Assembly (NCBI GenBank): GCA_008501585.1 | Contig: QQUN01000050.1 | Span: forward strand, 1-64,000 | DNA length: 64,000 nucleotides | Reading direction: 5' to 3' | DNA from: Pseudomonadota bacterium | GTDB lineage: Bacteria > Pseudomonadota > Gammaproteobacteria > Burkholderiales > Rhodocyclaceae | Shown: positions 61,892 through 64,000 of the stretch, one piece after another | How the letters are laid out: each line of letters begins with the position of its first letter | Position numbering within the stretch: the stretch's first letter is position 1 | Notes under the pieces: generated by a model | Told to the model about the DNA's origin: nothing | Database searches by the model: none | What the model saw: the letters and a program-made list of their open reading frames with translations, nothing else | Translations under genes and position numbers: made by a program

Positions 61892-62692
61892 TCAGCGCCC
61901 TTTCCAGACCGGTTTGCGCTTGGCGATGAAGGCGTCGATACCTTCGGCGGCGTCCTCGGTCATCATGTTGCAGGCCATGGTCTCGGCCGCGCTCTGGTAG
62001 GCCGCTTCAATGCCCATTTCAAGCTGCTGGTAGAACAGCTGCTTGCCCATGCTGATGGCGGCGGAGGACTTGGCGCAGATCGAGGCAGCCAGCTTGGCGA
62101 CTTCGTCATCGAGCTGCTCGAGCGGCACCACGCGGTTGACCAGGCCACGGCGCTGCGCCTCGGCCGCGTCGATGAAATCGCCGGTCACCAGCATCTCGAA
62201 GGCCGCCTTGCGGCCGACATTGCGCGACAGACCGACGCTCGGCGTGGCGCAGAACAGGCCGACGTTGATACCCGACACGGCAAAGCGTGCGCCTTCGGCG
62301 GCCACCGCCAGATCGCACATCGACACCAGCTGGCAACCCGCCGCGGTGGCGATGCTGTGCACCCGCGCGATCACCGGCTGCGGGATGGCGATGATCTTGC
62401 ACATCAGCTTGCCGCACAGGCGGAACAGCGCCTGCTGGAATTCGATGGTGTGGTTGCCGCGCATTTCCTTCAGGTCGTGCCCGGCGCAGAAGGCCTTGCC
62501 CTCGCCCGCCAGCACCACCACGCGCACCGCCGGATCGACGGCAATTGCGTCCAGTTCGGCGATCAGCGCGTTGAGCATGGCTTCGGACAAGGCGTTGAAC
62601 TGCCCCTGCCGGTTCAAGGTCAGGTAGGCGACGCCGTCGCGATTCTCGCGCACCACCATCGGGCTGTCGTCCTGGTTCAGCACTGCACTCAT
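61892..62692 (-). CDS. Crotonase-family protein, ECHDC3-like (catalytic Glu residues absent)
   Basis: The 266-aa crotonase-fold protein has the oxyanion-hole segments FNALSEAML and AFCAGHDLKEM. The two glutamates of true enoyl-CoA hydratases are missing: AAGCQLVSMCDLAVAA has Gln in place of the first, and FAVSGINVGLFCATPSVGLS lacks the second. INVGLFCATP matches the ECHDC3 group, so hydratase activity should not be assumed. ATG 62692 follows GGAGGAGGGAACC. It is downstream of the acyl-CoA ligase gene, with an operator palindrome at 62804-62821 between them. It precedes tatD. Confidence 0.88.
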   Translation of the reverse strand: MSAVLNQDDSPMVVRENRDGVAYLTLNRQGQFNALSEAMLNALIAELDAIAVDPAVRVVVLAGEGKAFCAGHDLKEMRGNHTIEFQQALFRLCGKLMCKIIAIPQPVIARVHSIATAAGCQLVSMCDLAVAAEGARFAVSGINVGLFCATPSVGLSRNVGRKAAFEMLVTGDFIDAAEAQRRGLVNRVVPLEQLDDEVAKLAASICAKSSAAISMGKQLFYQQLEMGIEAAYQSAAETMACNMMTEDAAEGIDAFIAKRKPVWKGR

Positions 62693-62803
62693 GGTTCCCT
62701 CCTCCGTGCCGGGCCGACTCTGCGGACGCCCGGGCATTGTCATCACCGCACACGGGCGTGTGCGGTCTTCCCGGTTCATGGTAGCGCGGCGTTGGGGAAT
62801 TGA

Positions 62804-62821
62804 CCAGACGGTAGCGTATGG
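62804..62821. promoter_or_regulatory. TetR operator site 4, upstream of crotonase-family gene
   Basis: CCAGAC-GGTAGC-GTATGG matches site 2 over its last 12 bases and lies 112 bases upstream of the crotonase-family start, next to the ligase stop. It extends the regulon of the TetR protein encoded at 60499 (inference). Confidence 0.55.
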
Positions 62822-62822
62822 A

Positions 62823-64000
62823 TCAGTCGATCGCGTCGGTCGAACGCACGCGCTCGCGCAGCACGAACTTCTGGATCTTGCCGGTCGAGGTCTTCGGCAG
62901 TTCGCTGAAAATGATCTTCTTGGGCAGCTTGTAGCCGGCCAGGTGCTCGCGGCAATGCGCCACCAGCTCGGCCTCGGTCACGCTGGCGCCTTCACGCAGC
63001 TCGATGAAAGCGGCGGGCACCTCGCCCCACTTGTCGTCGGGCGCCGCCACCACGGCCACGGCCATCACCGCCGGGTGCTTGTAGAGCGCATCCTCGACCT
63101 CGATCGAGGAGATGTTCTCGCCCCCGGAGATGATGATGTCCTTGGAGCGGTCCTTGATCTTGACGTAGCCGTCGGGCTGCATCACGGCCAGGTCGCCGGT
63201 GTGGAACCAGCCGCCGCGCAAGGCCTCGCGCGTGGCTTTGGGGTTCTTGAGGTAGCCCTTCATCACCAGATTGCCGCGGAACATGATCTCGCCCATGGTT
63301 TCGCCGTCGCGCGGCACCGGCTGCATGGTCTCGGGGTTCATCACCGTGATGCCTTCCTGGGCATGGTAGGTCACACCCTGGCGGCCATTGAGCCGCACCT
63401 GTTCGGCCAGCGGCAGGTCGGCCCATTCATCGTGCTTGGCGCAGACTGCCGCGGGGCCATAGGTCTCGGTCAGGCCATACACATGGGTCAGTTCCACACC
63501 GATCTTCGCCATGCCCTCGATCACCGAGGCCGGCGGCGGTGCCGCGGCGACCAGGCCATTGACCTTGTGGTTGATGCCCTCGCGCATCGCCGCCGGCGCG
63601 TTGGCCAGCATCGAATGCACAATCGGCGCGCCGCAGTAGTGGGTCACGCCGTGCTGGCGGATGGCGTCGAAGATGAGCGCCGGGTCCACCCGCCGCAGGC
63701 ACACGTTCACCCCGGCATTGGCGGCCATCGTCCAGGGGAAACACCAGCCGTTGCAGTGGAACATCGGCAAGGTCCACAGATACACCGCATGCGGCGCCAT
63801 GCCCCAGGAGACGATGTTCGACATGGCGTTGAGGTAGGCGCCGCGGTGGTGATAGACCACGCCTTTCGGGTCGCCGGTGGTGCCCGAGGTGTAGTTGAGC
63901 GAGATGGCGTCCCACTCGTCCGCCGGCATCTCGAAGGCAAATTCCGGATCGCCCTCGGCCAGCAAGGCTTCGTAGTCGACACTGCCGACGCGCTCGCCGG
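62823..64000 (-). CDS. AMP-forming acyl-CoA ligase, 5' end outside window
   Basis: The C-terminal 392 codons are visible and the frame is open to the window edge. The adenylate-forming signatures are present: P-loop NYTSGTTGDPKGVVYHHRGA, PMFHCNGWCFPWTMAANAGV, VYGLTETYGPAAVCAKHDEW, GWFHTGDLAVMQPDGYVKIK, DRSKDIIISGGENISSIEVE and the acylation Lys in PKTSTGKIQKFVLRERVR. The type resembles medium/short-chain fatty-acyl-CoA synthetases of the 540-residue class. It supplies acyl-CoA for the nearby dehydrogenase and Etf. The crotonase-family gene follows 130 bases downstream. Confidence 0.95.
   Translation of the reverse strand, partial: GERVGSVDYEALLAEGDPEFAFEMPADEWDAISLNYTSGTTGDPKGVVYHHRGAYLNAMSNIVSWGMAPHAVYLWTLPMFHCNGWCFPWTMAANAGVNVCLRRVDPALIFDAIRQHGVTHYCGAPIVHSMLANAPAAMREGINHKVNGLVAAAPPPASVIEGMAKIGVELTHVYGLTETYGPAAVCAKHDEWADLPLAEQVRLNGRQGVTYHAQEGITVMNPETMQPVPRDGETMGEIMFRGNLVMKGYLKNPKATREALRGGWFHTGDLAVMQPDGYVKIKDRSKDIIISGGENISSIEVEDALYKHPAVMAVAVVAAPDDKWGEVPAAFIELREGASVTEAELVAHCREHLAGYKLPKKIIFSELPKTSTGKIQKFVLRERVRSTDAID

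Overview
The window is GC-rich, densely coded chromosomal DNA. It looks like a betaproteobacterium, most likely Rhodocyclales (the Azoarcus/Thauera/Denitromonas group). This is inferred from gene order and protein character (surE-pcm-nlpD-rpoS, alaA-hom-thrC, glutaryl-CoA dehydrogenase with a CoA-transferase, etfBA with acyl-CoA dehydrogenase, very many PAS sensor proteins), not from a marker gene. I see no rRNA, tRNA, CRISPR array, prophage, insertion sequence with a transposase, or replication origin. Genes are packed on both strands, often with 1-4 base start/stop overlaps.

Layout. 1-4.2 kb: the start of a phasin gene, a small unknown gene, and a NarL-type sensor kinase/regulator pair. 4.2-7.6 kb: rpoS, nlpD, pcm, surE (minus strand). 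7.6-11.2 kb: glutarate module (CoA-transferase, gcdH, divergent LysR regulator with a palindromic site). 11.1-19 kb: FMN glutamate-synthase-like oxidoreductase, nadC and a 45-residue membrane protein, a methyltransferase, thrC, hom and alaA-like aminotransferase with strong hairpins between genes. 19-25.3 kb: peroxiredoxin, PhoH, DEAD-box helicase, a methyltransferase and a thioredoxin. 25.3-29.1 kb: an uncharacterised three-gene envelope operon with a Pro-Ala hexanucleotide repeat. 29.4-36.7 kb: a signalling operon made of a giant CBS-PAS-GAF histidine kinase, a single-domain receiver, and a REC-LOV-PAS-GGDEF-EAL protein that looks like a blue-light c-di-GMP enzyme. 36.7-41 kb: an OmpR-type two-component pair and a sodium:organic-acid symporter with its small subunit. 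41.2-47.1 kb: a six-gene overlapping run (FolE-like, DUF1615 lipoprotein, HDAC-family deacetylase, NYN/OST-HTH protein, DUF429 protein, Nnr). 47.1-53 kb: a second CBS-PAS kinase, a CNB-CBS-DUF294 protein, a 38-codon ORF and a DnaQ-fold protein missing two catalytic aspartates. 53.1-55.9 kb: DUF2726, an NlpC/P60 peptidase and a Fur-boxed divergent iron locus. 56-64 kb: fatty-acid/acyl-CoA oxidation genes (acyl-CoA dehydrogenase, etfAB, crotonase-family protein, acyl-CoA ligase) with a TetR regulator and four matching operator sites.

Two observations stand out. First, a family of about 149-bp palindromic elements (at 4145, 19282, 23383 and a rearranged copy at 52997, plus a degenerate copy at 23533) begins exactly at the TGA stop codon of the upstream gene. 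The three simple copies are flanked by TGA on both sides, as if the stop codon were the duplicated target site, and one pair of copies shows a compensatory change in the terminal inverted repeat. Second, the 29.4-36.7 kb operon joins an energy/adenylate-sensing CBS kinase to a LOV-containing GGDEF-EAL protein.
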